DNA of 46,531 nt from Plantago elongata (taxonomy: Eukaryota > Streptophyta > Magnoliopsida > Lamiales > Plantaginaceae). Where the stretch lies: positions 1 through 46,531 of the forward strand of contig JAYMSP010000578.1 of the NCBI GenBank assembly GCA_036897095.1. Reading direction: 5' to 3'. Below are positions 10,537 to 22,078 of the stretch, in pieces; the first letter of the stretch is position 1; each line of letters opens with the position of its first letter. Position numbers and translations under genes: made by a program. The notes under the pieces were generated by a model. The model searched no databases. It was not told where the DNA came from and saw nothing but the letters and a program-made list of their open reading frames with translations.

Positions 10537-13500
10537 ATGGCCAGATGGGATAAGATACTCTCTCTGCCCGTACAGAACCCTCCGACCTTGGAGTTCTCTT
10601 CTGCTGATCTTGTCTGGTCCACGGTGGAAGGTTGGCATGACAATATAGATAGAGTTGCTCTAATACCATATGTGAGAGTTGACGATTTTGTCAGAGGGGA
10701 ATCAAACAATAAGGAGTGTCCTACACGTTTCCATGTCGAAGCAAGGAGGAAACGAACTTTGAAGGCGTCTTGTAAACCTAAAGTTGATGGAATTTTAGAA
10801 TATATCTTGTATGTCTCTTCTATTCATTTTCATAAATTGGTCAGTATACTCTTTCTACCCCTCGCTATAAATTAGTGAATTGACCAGCTGTGACTCTTAG
10901 GTACTGGTGCTCCTTTGGACCTGATGACCATAGAAAAGGTGGCATTGTTCGACCTAGTAGGACGAGTTATGTGCCGAAAAATAAACCTGCTGGTAGGCCA
11001 AATACAAAGAGGGGCTGCACCTGTCGATTCATTGTTAAACGTTTAAGTGCAGAGCCATCGGTCGCACTTGTTATATACAATGAAGATAAGCATGTTGATA
11101 AGAAGGGATTGCCGTGCCATGGACCACAGGACAAGAAAGCTGTGGGGACTCGTGCTATGTATGCTCCGTATATATCGGAAGAGCTTCTCCTCCGTGTCTT
11201 ATCTCTCCTTCATGTCGGGGTGTCTGTGGAAACAATAATGCAGAGACACAACGAATCAGTGGAGAAACAAGGAGGGCCATGTAACAGAGATGATCTTCTC
11301 ACACACAGATTTGTTCGCCGACAAGAGAGGAGTATTCGACGATCTACATATGAACTAGATGAAGATGATGCAGTTAGTATTAGCATGTGGGTGAAAAGCC
11401 AACAAAACAGTGTGTTCTTTTATGAAGATTTCTCTGATTCAGACCCTTTTGTCCTTGGCATTCAATCAGAGTGGCAACTGCAGCAGATGATTCGGTTTGG
11501 TAACTGTCGTCTATTGGTTTCTAATTCAAAGTTCGGTTCAAATAAGTTAAAGGTCTGTTCTGTAACTTTGTTGTCCTTCTATTGAGCAAATTTTTAGGCG
11601 AATCATAGCTAACATATTCTCCCGTTGCAAAAATGTCCAGTATCCCATTCATAGTCTTGTTGTGTTTAACTCAGACAACAAGGCTATTCCAGTTGCTTGG
11701 ATTATCACATCCAGGTTTGGGACCATAGATACTCACAGATGGATGCGTGCACTTTATAATAGAGTTTGCGCAAAGGATCCTACTTGGAAGTTAGCTGGAT
11801 TTGTTGTAGATGACCCTTTGACTGATACTTTGGCAATCAGGTCTGTATTGAAGTCTTTGTTGTCAGTGCAGTTTTATGGTGTATTTTATATGTGATCCTA
11901 CTTGACTGCTTATAGATCTTGGCAAGTTCCCAATATAAATTTATACTTGACTGTACAGATGCTTAATTTAATAATGTCTAGTCCCATATCATGCACCAAT
12001 ATATTTGTGGTAATGTGTTTGCCTGTCTCAATCAATTTTATGCCCTATGTGAATGTACCCATTACACATGTGAGAGTTGATTTCTGTTCCTGGTCCTTTA
12101 TGTCTGTATTCTAGATGCACCCTCATTGAACTTTTTATTTGTTAATTATAACCCCCTGGGTCTCGTTACAAACATTTTTGGGTGTCCTGTTAGAATGGTA
12201 CCATTTCAAAACATTCTTCCTCTTTTTTCCTTTTAGAAATATGCTTAGCCCAATAACACTTGTCACATTTTACCAATTAATTAATATTTTTTATTATCTC
12301 ACTTACATTATTTGTTACGTTAAACTACTCCTCATGTAAGTTGTATTATATCTCCATATTCTGTTTTCTAAAAACCCTGATAAAAAGCAAAAGATGCCTG
12401 TATAGCAGGACACTAAGTATTGGTTCAAACGATGACACACTTTTGATGATATCGACATGTTCCTGTTCTCTGGTACATTATTTTGTTGTCATTTTTTGAA
12501 GCATGCACTGCTTGACTATGAATCTCTTCCATGTGCTACAGGGAGGTCTTTCAGTGCTCGGTTTTGATATGCTTCTGGAGAGTCCGACATGCATGGCATA
12601 AAAATCTTAATAAGAGATGCTCGGAGGTAGAAACACGTGCTGCAATTGCGAAAAGTCTTGGTCTGGCTGTTAAAAAAATCTCTAAACAATACAACAGTGC
12701 TACCGAATTTGATGATTTGATGGAAAATTTCGTAGATGTTGTAGATTTCATGGACTACTTTAAGGCAGTTTGGTACCCAAGGCTAGGTAAATGCTAGTTT
12801 CAAACCAAGGAGATATAATAATTATTTTTTGCTCTCAAATATTCAAGCCCCTCTCTGCTGAAACAGAGTCCATTTTTTAATTTATGGCGTAACTCATTCT
12901 GTACAGATATGTGGGTGCATGCACTTGAAACTTTTCCCCTTGCAAGCCAAGAGACCTGTGCTGCAATGGAGTTCTACCACAGCCAAATGAAGGTTAGGTT
13001 ATTCAATGAAAAAGACCCAAGTGTATACCAACGTACTGATTGGCTTGTAAATAAGCTTACCACCAAAGTCCATTCTTATTTTTGGCTTGATGAGTATCCG
13101 GGAAAGGAGGATTTTGCCCGATACCGGAAAGAAGAATGGATGAGTGGTCCTACAGCTTGGCGCAAATCATTAATGATTCCAGATGATCATGTAGTCATGG
13201 AATGTGAATTGGCTAAAATTTTTGACCTTGAAAAAAATCAAGATACTACTTGCTTGATACGGAACCCGGGTTCAGAGTATGCAATCTGTGATTGTTCTTG
13301 GGCAAAAATGGGTAATCTGTGTGAGCATATTCTCAAACTTATTAGATTTTGTCGTTGTAAGGGATCTGTGACCCCATCTGTGAGTATGCTGCACTATAGT
13401 CAGGCCTTGATTAATATGCTAAAATGCCCACAGTTTGATTCTTTGGTTCGTGATCATGCTGCTTCTTTAGCAGTCTGGGTGCAGATGCAGTTGAACATCC

Positions 13501-14171
13501 AAATAGGTGCAGAAAGCCAAGAAAATGCTACTGTGCAGCAAATCAATAGACCTGATCGAGATCAGCACAGCGAGGAGCATTGCCCTAGTAATACTATCTC
13601 ATGTCAAAATGAGAACCAGCCTGCTAAGAAACGCAAGCTTAATGACTGTGAAACAGGGGATTTGGATGATACTCCGTTACACCTGATGACCACCGAATCT
13701 ATCTACAATAATGAAGCTCGGTCTGTGATGGAAGTTGACTCATCATCCATCAGCACTTCGCCAACTCAGTTGTTCTCCGCAAATGAGGATGCCATCAGAC
13801 TCCTCAGCCCAAATGATGAAAATCTGAATGATGCTGTACTCCCTTCGGCGGAAGTTGAATTCAAGAATTTAAACGGCTTAAGAGGCGTGGAGAATAACCA
13901 AACTGGGCGGATGGTTATTGAGATCGAAACACAATCTATTTGTAATGTGCTCTCTGCAGATTGTTCTTTAGAATGTGAAGATATCCTCAGCAGCTGCCTA
14001 TCAGAAAGTGATGCTATGGAAAAAGGCTCCCCAATTGTAGCAAAGCAGTTGAACCTGGTTGTTGGTGAAGTATCAGACGGTATTGATGAAAATGGAGATG
14101 AAGACTCAATTATTATTGAAGAATTCATTGCTAACGAGCTAGCATCACCAGAAAAAAATGCTGATTCCTAG
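10537..14171 (+). CDS. SWIM zinc-finger protein, MULE-transposase-related host gene
   Basis: Five coding exons: 10537-10808, 10901-11552, 11641-11840, 12542-12786 and 12907-14171 (TAG), giving 877 aa. The protein starts MARWDKILSLPVQNPPTLEF and resembles the conserved Arabidopsis At4g13970 / At1g60560 SWIM proteins. The middle (YPIHSLVVFNSDNKAIPVAW, then FVVDDP, then CFWRVRHAWHKN) looks like the core of a Mutator-like transposase. A SWIM finger follows at C584-x-C586-x8-C595-x-H597 (CDCSWAKMGNLCEH). The C-terminal 250 residues are acidic, poorly conserved and include KKRK near a possible nuclear signal. No terminal inverted repeats flank the gene and the reading frame is whole, so it reads as a domesticated gene rather than a live transposon. 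The role is unknown; a nuclear, DNA-related function is an inference. A different 3' end is possible (see 14213-14356). Confidence 0.87.
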
Positions 14172-14956
14172 GTTGATGTTTGATGTTGCTACCATCTGTA
14201 TCTGTCTGCACAGAATCCTATGTCATCAGAACCAATCATAGTTCTTGGGGCCGGAAGTGGTATAAGGCTACATCATGCCTTGAAAATGCCTTTACTGGGA
14301 ACTTTACCTTCGGAGAAAAAGCTTCTAAAAGATCCAGGATATTTGCCAGTCTGCTAAAAATCTATCATCATAAATAGCAGTAATGACCAAGCTCCAATTA
14401 AGTTGGTCTCTAAAGCAAGCATAGCAAGACTGATGCAAGGATCAGGCCAATATTCTGAACAAGGATATCAGGTGGGTTGATATTGCGTCGAAGCAATGTA
14501 CCATTGTTTAGTCATTCTGAGAGATGATGAGGTATCTTCAGGGCATTTATCTAAAAGTTATATAGTCTGCTTATGTTTATTTTTGTTTATATATTTTGTT
14601 GCTTATTGCAGGGTACTATGATTCTACCTTTATAGGAATTAGAAGTTCTAGGCTAAATGAACATGGAGGTCACATGTACGTTTCAGGCATGCAACAATAT
14701 GTAAGATCTCCGCAGTTAGGAGATGTAGGCGGAAATTTTGAAGTGTATTGCACCAGACGACTTCCTTCTACATGCTTCAAGAGCTGCATGAGGGAATATG
14801 CGAATATTCTACTCTTTTCGGAAGTGGCCGCGTTGTTTCTCTTCAGAAGATCCCCATCTGAAGAATCTGAACGCGGATGTAGCCAAGCGTGTTACTTTCC
14901 ATGCAGGACTTCTTTTGTTGGTCCAGTATGGAGTGGGTTTTTTCTACGATTAAACT
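14172..14956 (+). other. 3' region of the SWIM gene, possibly with an alternative last exon
   Basis: Probable 3' UTR. At 14213-14356, directly after an acceptor-like TCTGCACAG, an open frame reads NPMSSEPIIVLGAGSGIRLH and runs to a TAA. Its composition looks coding. A splice from GAA|GTATCA near 14068 would join it in frame to the SWIM protein and replace the acidic tail. Another acceptor-like TTATTGCAG lies near 14610. The region ends at the insertion site of the hAT element. Confidence 0.4.
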
Positions 14957-15618
14957 TAGGCATGGGCGTTTGGGATAAATCCTGATCTCGAATGATTTTA
15001 TCCCGAAAATCTCGATCCCGTTTGGGATAAATTCCGAATTCTCATATTAAATTTCGGGACGGGATTGGAAATTGATTTTACATCTCAATTGGAATTTGAA
15101 ATCCTAAATGTAATTTTAATATATATTTATATAAAATATATATGTATATAAAATAGTAAAATTATTATACTTTATCAAAATTGAATCATTTAATTTTATT
15201 TTAATAGTACAATGTTTTTTAGATTGGAGTTACTTATTTGTGCCATAATTTTTATATCATTTATGTATGTTCTTAGTTTTTGAAGTAAATTAAAATCTTT
15301 AAATTTTTAATTAGTTTAATTATAATGAAATTACATATATGATGATGTTTAGTTCGAATTAAATATTTTATGTTAACTTCACTGTATTTATTTAATAGTA
15401 ATATAAAACAACTTAATATTTGAATTAGACGATAATATGCATTAGGTTTATTTGAAATCTCGAAATTCCGTCTGATCCTGTTTGAATTTTCAAGTTTCAA
15501 TTTTAAAAAAATCTAATTTTATTTGGGACGGAATTTGAATGTGAAATAATTGTTCCGATTTCAAATTTTCATTCCTAAAATTTCAAAGCAGTGAATTTCC
15601 CGCCGATGGCCACCTCTA
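14957..15618. mobile_element. Non-autonomous hAT element with 8-bp target-site duplication
   Basis: 662 bp. The left end is TAGGCATGGGCG and the right end, on the reverse strand, is TAGAGGTGGCCATCGG, the TAGNGGTGG-type terminus of hAT transposons. It is flanked by ATTAAACT (14949-14956) and ATTAAACC (15619-15626), an 8-bp duplication with one change. Inside both ends are related GGGAT/GGGACGG blocks (TTTGGGATAAAT, TTTGGGACGGAA); the core is AT-rich with no transposase ORF. It therefore depends on a transposase encoded elsewhere. It inserted just downstream of, or into, the 3' UTR of the SWIM gene. Confidence 0.8.
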
Positions 15619-15836
15619 ATTAAACCGTTTGTTTGCCTCCTCTGATAATAAATGACGTAAATTGATAGCTTTGTATGTAATTAGTTGACATTGAACACAC
15701 ATGCAACATTAGTGCCCCAACGGTGGAAATATCATTCTTGTATGTAATTGGTCAAGTTTTGCAATTGTTTTTTTTCTGCTTGGAACACCATAATACCTTG
15801 TAAAGGATGTGTTGTGTGTTCACAGATTCACCTAGT

Positions 15837-17059
15837 TTAACAGTATCCAATGCTCATAAATCTAAATATACAAAAAGTATTTAAAAGAATCAGAGTGACC
15901 ATGTTTAATCTGGCTAAACTCTCTTCACGTATGAGCATGCTCATGGACAGCTGAGAGCCTGAGACAAGACCCGAGCCCCATACACTTGGGAATTTTTTCA
16001 CCATCTCTGTGTGCAGTGAAATAGATGCCAATTGGAGAAGCTTTTCATACGTGAAAGGCACGACGAACATATCATTCTTCCAAGGCAAACAATTCAATAC
16101 ACCAATGTCATTCGACATCGTTTTGGTCCACGACTCCTCCACTCCATAGTCCTCCATCACCCAGAGTTTCAACTAGCACCCACAAAATAGGCAACACCAA
16201 GACACTCATTCAGGATGATTGGTGTTGGATATATTCTACCTGAATGTTGGGGAGTTAACCTCAACCATCTGAAAACCTCAGAGTTGATAACGAAACAAAG
16301 TATCTGCTCACACATACCAAGCCAATGACATGACCCATTAAAAAAGACAGAACGAGAACTGACGCGGCAAGGGGGAGCATCATGAATTTGCCTCCAGGAG
16401 TTGGTTCTTGAACTGTATATATGGACTCTGGGATTTTCTGGTTCGGAAACTCTATGCATGACAATAACCTTGAAATTATTATTATTACCACAAGAAGCAA
16501 GGCCAAATCCTGTAGCTACCAAACTTGCCGTATAATCATGGGGGAGCCGCTTGAATTCGTTTAATGCTGGATTGCACAAGATAAATTCGTCCATATACTT
16601 GATGCAAACAATGCTATTGCAGGAGCCTATAGCCAAGAAAGATTCTCTAACCAATTCAATTCTCTCAAGCCCTAAAAGATCTTTTAAAACATTGGTGGAC
16701 AGGTAAGAACGCACTTCTGTGTTCAGCTGAATCTAAATCATGAAAAAAGGCAAGGCGCCTTCTATATTACCATCAGACTCATCTGATGGAGGCAAATAAC
16801 GACTCACGAGCAACATGGTTTCTCTACTCCCACGGTGGTTTCGGATAAACATAGGATCTTTAAACATACAAGACCAAGATTTTGACACACACCTAAACCT
16901 GACCAGTGATTTTATAAGTAATAATAACAAAATCTTAAATACAAAATCATCTCGTACACGTAGCTGATTGACATTATTCTTCATATTCTTCTCCAGCTTA
17001 GATGACTCAGACGAAAACTTCATCACAGGCTGATCTTGTGAACAAATAGGATAAACCAT
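15837..17059 (-). pseudogene. F-box protein gene, frameshifted (copy 1 of 3)
   Basis: Single-exon F-box / F-box-associated (FBA) family gene broken into three frames. 17059-16733 carries the F-box (RVRDDFVFKILLLLLIKSLV, then RFRCVSKSW), preceded by a leader with SSESSKLEKN. It runs out of frame in a T-rich stretch near 16740. 16714-16169 carries FBA blocks (FILCNPALNEFKRLP, NSWRQIHDAPP, FFNGSCHW) and stops early at the position matching GGSQELWV in copy 3, after a one-base shift. 16172-15837 gives the C-terminal part (KLWVMEDYGVEESWTK). F-box proteins are substrate receptors of SCF ubiquitin ligases. Repeated shifts make a normal product unlikely. Confidence 0.8.
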
Positions 17060-17796
17060 AACTGAATCCGAAAAATCCTTTAGTTAGCCCAACCTTATGA
17101 ATCTGTTCATAGGTATGAGAACAAGAAACTAGATAATGAAAGCACTCAAGAATATTAGAAGCTAAGCTACAGTGATAATTATAAACAGAGAAGTTATTGG
17201 AAAGGTAAATTTGGAATAATATCTCTAACGATAGTTTCAAATCTTCAATAGATATTCATGTAATTGTGTTAACATAAGTAATTAGAAGACTTTAGCTTCT
17301 CTTATTTTCACTAGGAGTTGATTTTGCAGCAAATTTTTTTTCTGAACAACGTAACTTTGATTACCAATTCAGTGTAACAGGTTTTAAGGGATTATGCAAT
17401 TACAGAATAGAGTCTTACATAATAGAAATTATACAAAAACTTTTGAAAGTCTAAGTTTCCACTATAAATTATACAACGAAAGAACATAGATAAGTCTTGT
17501 TTGACAAAGGAGACGAGCCAATCGGAGCAACTATCCCAAATATATGACATTGGGATTGCAACCAAACCGGAGGATGTAAGCACTTAGTTAAAACCCTTTC
17601 TTGTAGTATTCGCCTTCCGTACTTTTGCCAAACATGATCTATGCAACATATGTAATTTCATAAATAACATTGTCCTTTTTCATCCAAAATAGTCTTAACT
17701 TCAGTTTAACAGCATTACAATGTGGACATGAAATAAGTATGTCAGAGTATGCAACTATGCAAGTAATGAATCAGGATCACTAGCTAGTTATAACTG
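17060..17796. other. Spacer between F-box copies 1 and 2
   Basis: No gene. The part next to copy 1 (about 17160-17270) matches the sequence upstream of copy 2 (about 19010-19190): both contain GATAATTATAAACAGAGAA and GGAATAATAT.TCTAA.GATAG. The tandem duplication therefore included upstream DNA as well as the coding region. Confidence 0.6.
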
Positions 17797-18972
17797 ACTA
17801 AACTCTCTTCATATATCAGCATGTTCATCAGGTTCTTCCCATACACTCAGATTTTTTTTTTCTTCATCTTTGTGTGCAGTGAAACAGATGTCAACTAAAC
17901 TTTTTTCTTCTGACCAAGCCTGCTTCCGGTTTCATGTACGATTAACATATCGTTCTTCCAAGGAAAGTAACAGTGTACAGAATACAGATGAGGATATAGA
18001 TGATCCTATCCAGTTGAATGTATAGTGAACATTTTTTCCCAGGACTCCTCGACACCATATTACTTCATAACCCAGAGATCAAAGCTATCATATCGATTAT
18101 CTTTATAGAAAATTCCAAGACACTCAGTCAGGACAATTAGGGGGCTTTCAACTAAAACTGCATTATAGTCAGGTAACTCCAACTTACTTAAAACCCCAGA
18201 GTTGATATCGAAACAAATTATCAATTTCAGACCTGTGAAAGTCCATCCACGCCAGTGACAGGAGCCTTTAAGAAAGACAGAACGAGAAAAGTAGGGGTGA
18301 ATCGGAGTACCATCAGTTTGCCTCCAATGAGTTTTTTATTTGCCTCCAGGAGTTGGAACTGTACAAATGCAAGATGAGATGACAACCTTGTTTGAAGCTG
18401 AAATTTGATTGCACGCCAATAACCTTGAAATCATCACCACAAGAAGCAACACCAAAACCTGTAGCTATCAGTTCCCTACAGTCCAGGATAGGAAGCCTCT
18501 TGAATTCGTTTAGTGCGGGTTTGCACAAGATAAATTGCACTGAACACGCGAAACAAACAATGCCATTGCAGGAACCTATAAGAGAGAATTCTCCATTATA
18601 AATTCTCTGAGGCCATAATAGATATACATTGATGGACATGGACGAACGCGCTTCTCTGTCCAGAGAATCTAAATCATGAAAAGACAACACTTGTTCTTCC
18701 TTTTCCTGACCCGCAGGCTGATTAGATTTACGCAAACAAGGACTTACGAGCAGCATGGTCTCTCTACTCCCACGGTGGTTCTTGATAAAGGTGGGATCTT
18801 TAAACAGACAAGACCAAGATTTTGACACACACTTGAACCTCACCAGTGATTTTATAGGCAACCATAACAAAATCTCAAGTACCAAATCATCTGGTAAATG
18901 TAACATATTGACATCATTCTTTGTGTTCTTCTCCAGCTTAGACGACTCAGACGAAAATTGACAAGGTTTCAT
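17797..18972 (-). pseudogene. F-box protein gene, disrupted (copy 2 of 3)
   Basis: The start at 18972 opens MKPCQFSSESSKLEK, followed by a well-kept F-box (LPDDLVLEILLWLPIKSLVR, then FKCVSKSW) and the first FBA blocks (IGSCNGIVCF, NEFKRLPILDC). The frame ends at 18313 because TTTGCCTCCA is repeated at 18317-18326 and 18339-18348, a 22-base local duplication that shifts the frame. Beyond it, homology to copy 3 continues to about 17797 (LTECLGIF, LWVMK, YGVEESW), with a TAA in place of a Glu codon after LWVMK and further shifts. A truncated F-box protein with little substrate-binding domain could still be made; a longer in-frame extension to 19128 has no family support. Confidence 0.8.
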
Positions 18973-19592
18973 CACAGGATCATCCAGTGAACAACGTAAG
19001 CTAGTTCCTAAGATAATTATAAACAGAGAAAAACAGAGAAAGTTTGAGTTTGACACCAAACAAGAATGACACAAATCTCCGAGGTTTTCTACAATTCCTA
19101 CCAATGATTTCTGTAGAATTTTTAACACGCATGAATTCTGTATGGTTTTGGAATAATATATCTAATGATAGTTCCAAATCTTTACAAGATACTTTAGTGT
19201 TTTAAACTGTGATAATTATTCGGAAATACTAATAACTATATGTCTATATATCTCCTTAAATTTGAACTTTTGACTCCTAGCTCTTAACAATTTGATGTTG
19301 TTGGCCTTCATGTCATCAAGTGTACGCGACCTACAGGAAGATCACCATTACAAAATCAACGGGTACCAAGCCCGTCGGGTTTTTAAATGATATGAGTCGA
19401 GTTTAACCCTACCTGTTTAGAATCATAGATGCTACTATGCTAGGACTAGAGATAAAGTTCCTGTAATTTTCTGCATGAATCATGCTCCATTAATCTTTGG
19501 AAAATTTATTAAAACACCTCAAAGTAAGTAATTGTAAATTATACATAACTGGACAAAAAATAAAAATAAAAATAAAAAATAGAATGGCCTAG
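18973..19592. other. Spacer between F-box copies 2 and 3
   Basis: Upstream sequence of copy 2 (duplicated relative to copy 1) followed by AT-rich DNA. No gene seen. Confidence 0.6.
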
Positions 19593-20809
19593 TTAGTTTA
19601 AACTGACTAGGCTCTCTTCATATATCATCATGCGGCAGGTTGCCTCGTCCCCAGGCACTTGGAATTCTTCCTTCATTTCTGTGTGCAGTGAAATAGTTTC
19701 TATTCTGAAAACTCCCGGATGGGGAAACACTAATCCTATTTCTACCATGAACACACTGTCATTCTTCCAAGACAAGGGAATCCCTCGATGTGAGGACCAG
19801 CTGTTTAACGCGAACATTTTAGTCCACGACTCCTTCACCCCGTATTCCTTCATTACCCAAAGTTCTTGAGAACCTCCATAATAGAAACCAGCAAGACACT
19901 CTCTGAAGACAAATAGGTGAAATGACTGTTCACTAAATAATACAACGTCGGGTAAATCGAACTGATTGAATACCTCAGAGTTCATATCGAAACAAAGTAT
20001 CCTCTTAGGTTGGTCTACGCGACGGGTTCCTTGTTTCCAGTGACAGGAGCCGTTGAGAAATACAGAATGACCACTACAGGGGGTACCCGGAGCATCAGGA
20101 ATTAGCTTCCAGGCGTTGGTTCTTGTACTGTATAAATGGAGCATGGCATGTTTAAGACCTCCTTGTTCGATATAAAACCTATTCATGGAAATAACCTTAA
20201 ATTCACTACCACAAGAAGTAACACCAAACCCTGCAGTCCTAGGTTCCCTACAACCCAGGATAGGAAGCCGCTTGAATTCGTGTAATGTGGGATTGCACAA
20301 GATAAATTCATTCGAATACGTGATACACAAAATACCCTTGCAAGAACCTATAACAGAGTGTAATTGATAATCATGAATTGATTGCCCTAATAGATCTCTT
20401 AAAACATTGGTGGACAGGGAAGGACGCACTTGTGTGTAAGGAGAATCTAAATCATGAAAAGACAACACACCTTCTCCGAAACGAATAAGACTATCATATG
20501 GACGCAATCGACTACAAGCAGCATGGCATCTCTACCCCCACGGTGGTTTTTGATGAAGGTAGGATCTTTATGCAGACGAGACCAAGATTTCGATACACAC
20601 CTTAACCTGAGGAGAGATTTTATAGGCAGCCATTCCAAAATCTCAAACACCAAATCATCTGGTAATCTTGGTAATTCAACATCATTCTTCTCCCGATTAG
20701 ATGCAAATCGATGATGTTTCTTCATCACTGGCTCATCTTCTGAATAACTGCAGTATGCTTCTTGTTCGTGTTCTTCATCAGTGAGATAAACCATTATTGA
20801 ATCAATCAA
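19593..20809 (-). pseudogene. F-box protein gene with a single one-base shift (copy 3 of 3)
   Basis: Best-preserved member of the trio. 20809-20514 reads through a leader and the F-box (LPDDLVFEILEWLPIKSLLR, then LRCVSKSW) to the block GGRDAMLLV. From about 20513 to 19593 the rest continues in another frame: VLSFHDLDSP, FILCNPTLHEFKRLP, NAWKLIPDAP, FLNGSCHWKQ, ELWVMKEYGVKESWTKMF and a C terminus ending LVSLN before a stop. Comparison with copy 1, where the site reads MLLVSRY, places the change at 20513/20514: one base is missing in the codons for Val-Ser. Everything else is open for about 400 codons. It is either a recently lost gene, a segregating null allele or an assembly error. Confidence 0.72.
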
Positions 20810-21460
20810 ACAATTCCAGTGAAGCCTATCTTATATAAGCAGACTATCTAAGAACCAGTTGATTAACTAGGACGGAAAAATAATGAGTTTGTATATATTC
20901 TTTATAACACACATTATATATAAAGAGGCCTATTAGGCTATTAGCAAGTCCATCAGGAATTTAGCTTCCTTTTCAATTACGATTAAGAATCCTAGTATAT
21001 GTAAAAAACTAGAACCGTAAATAGTTATCTGCAAGGATAGCTAAATCATCCATAAGCCATTGTTCATTCTTTCGTAAATTTGCACAAACACCCCGAAGTA
21101 ACCGTAAATTAAACATAAACCAGACATCGGCTAGTTTGCAAAATTTAAGCCTTGTGTCGCCCCCTTGCCGTTAACTTTATGATAACATTATATCTTCATA
21201 ATTCATATACAGTAGCGATATAAACATGCAATATTGTCAATATATATCAGGTGTCGGAATCAATCAGGAATCAAGATTTTTGCTAACAAATAGAGACATC
21301 TACATGTCCGTCTATGAGACAGTAGGGGGGGGGGGGAGATTAGTGAGCTGTTCAACGAATCGAAGCCAAAGAAAATCTGATAGATTGAATTAATGAAGGA
21401 TCTCAAACCTTGTCCTAGACTCCTAGTATATCATATTGACAGAAAAACAGTAGCTACTCC
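20810..21460. other. Gap between the F-box cluster and the Maf-like gene
   Basis: Upstream region of F-box copy 3 and 3' flank of the Maf-like gene. It contains a poly-G run of about 12 at 21325-21336. No gene seen. Confidence 0.6.
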
Positions 21461-22078
21461 CTACAATACCTCCTGAATCAGCTTCTCTGTGAGACTTTTA
21501 GAAAGTCCCATTACACAATCAGAACTTCCAATCAAAGTGTCGACCAACGGCAGTGTAAGGGGATGTTCAAGCATCAAACCCCCAGCAACATTCAAAATTA
21601 TTCCTTCCTCGATTAGGCTATCAATGACTTCATCTGGTATGTCAAGAAAGTAGACCTCCGCACCCTCCCATTCTCCCCGTCTTCTTCCCGTTGTTAGGTT
21701 GGTTACAAGCACTGATCCCACAACTCTAGCAGAACCACCAGAATAGTCTCTGATGAACTCACGTGCCTCCTCCTTACTCGACGGCTTTTCTCTGACAACC
21801 CCCTCATACACCACCACTGTATCTGCAGTAATTAGCAGGGTCGGGCGTGAGGGTTCCCTTAAATAGTCACTCGTCTTGAGCCTGGACACAATAGCATCAG
21901 CTTTTGCCTCCGCAAGGGTCATAACAAGATCTTCTGGCTTATCTTTCCTGATACTTTTCTCATCTATATCCGCAGTTAGGATGGTGAACTCATAGCCCAT
22001 CTCAGCTAGGATCTCACGACGAGCCATTGAGGACGAACCTAATATCATCTGAAAATCCTGCTTCTTTGGAGCCTCCAT
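21461..22078 (-). CDS. Maf-like nucleotide pyrophosphatase
   Basis: Single uninterrupted frame of 205 aa, the full length for this family. The Maf/Ham1 fold hydrolyses non-canonical or modified nucleoside triphosphates to the monophosphate and pyrophosphate, cleaning the nucleotide pool. Visible motifs: ILGSSSMARREIL at residues 12-24 (the Ser-x-x-Arg-Arg phosphate-binding loop), DIDEKSIRKDKPEDL, a catalytic ITADTVVVYEG block near residue 85 with EKPSS after it, and the C-terminal DTLIGSSDCVMGLS. The start MEAPKKQDFQMILGSSS matches related plant proteins in distance to the phosphate loop. The closest type I recall is the Arabidopsis At5g66550 class. An intron in the leader (22079-22620) is possible but not proven. 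Confidence 0.93.
   Translation of the reverse strand: MEAPKKQDFQMILGSSSMARREILAEMGYEFTILTADIDEKSIRKDKPEDLVMTLAEAKADAIVSRLKTSDYLREPSRPTLLITADTVVVYEGVVREKPSSKEEAREFIRDYSGGSARVVGSVLVTNLTTGRRRGEWEGAEVYFLDIPDEVIDSLIEEGIILNVAGGLMLEHPLTLPLVDTLIGSSDCVMGLSKSLTEKLIQEVL

Noticed and set aside
11902-12339. ORFs inside the long third coding intron of the SWIM gene
   Set aside because: The flanking exons splice over this interval in phase; the ORFs are hydrophobic chance frames.
13766-14128. Minus-strand ORF of 120 codons
   Set aside because: Antisense to the acidic, Ser-rich tail of the SWIM protein.
16169-17059. Introns as an explanation for the frame breaks in F-box copy 1
   Set aside because: The frame changes involve 1-2 bases with uninterrupted homology across them, leaving no room for introns, and the family is usually intronless.
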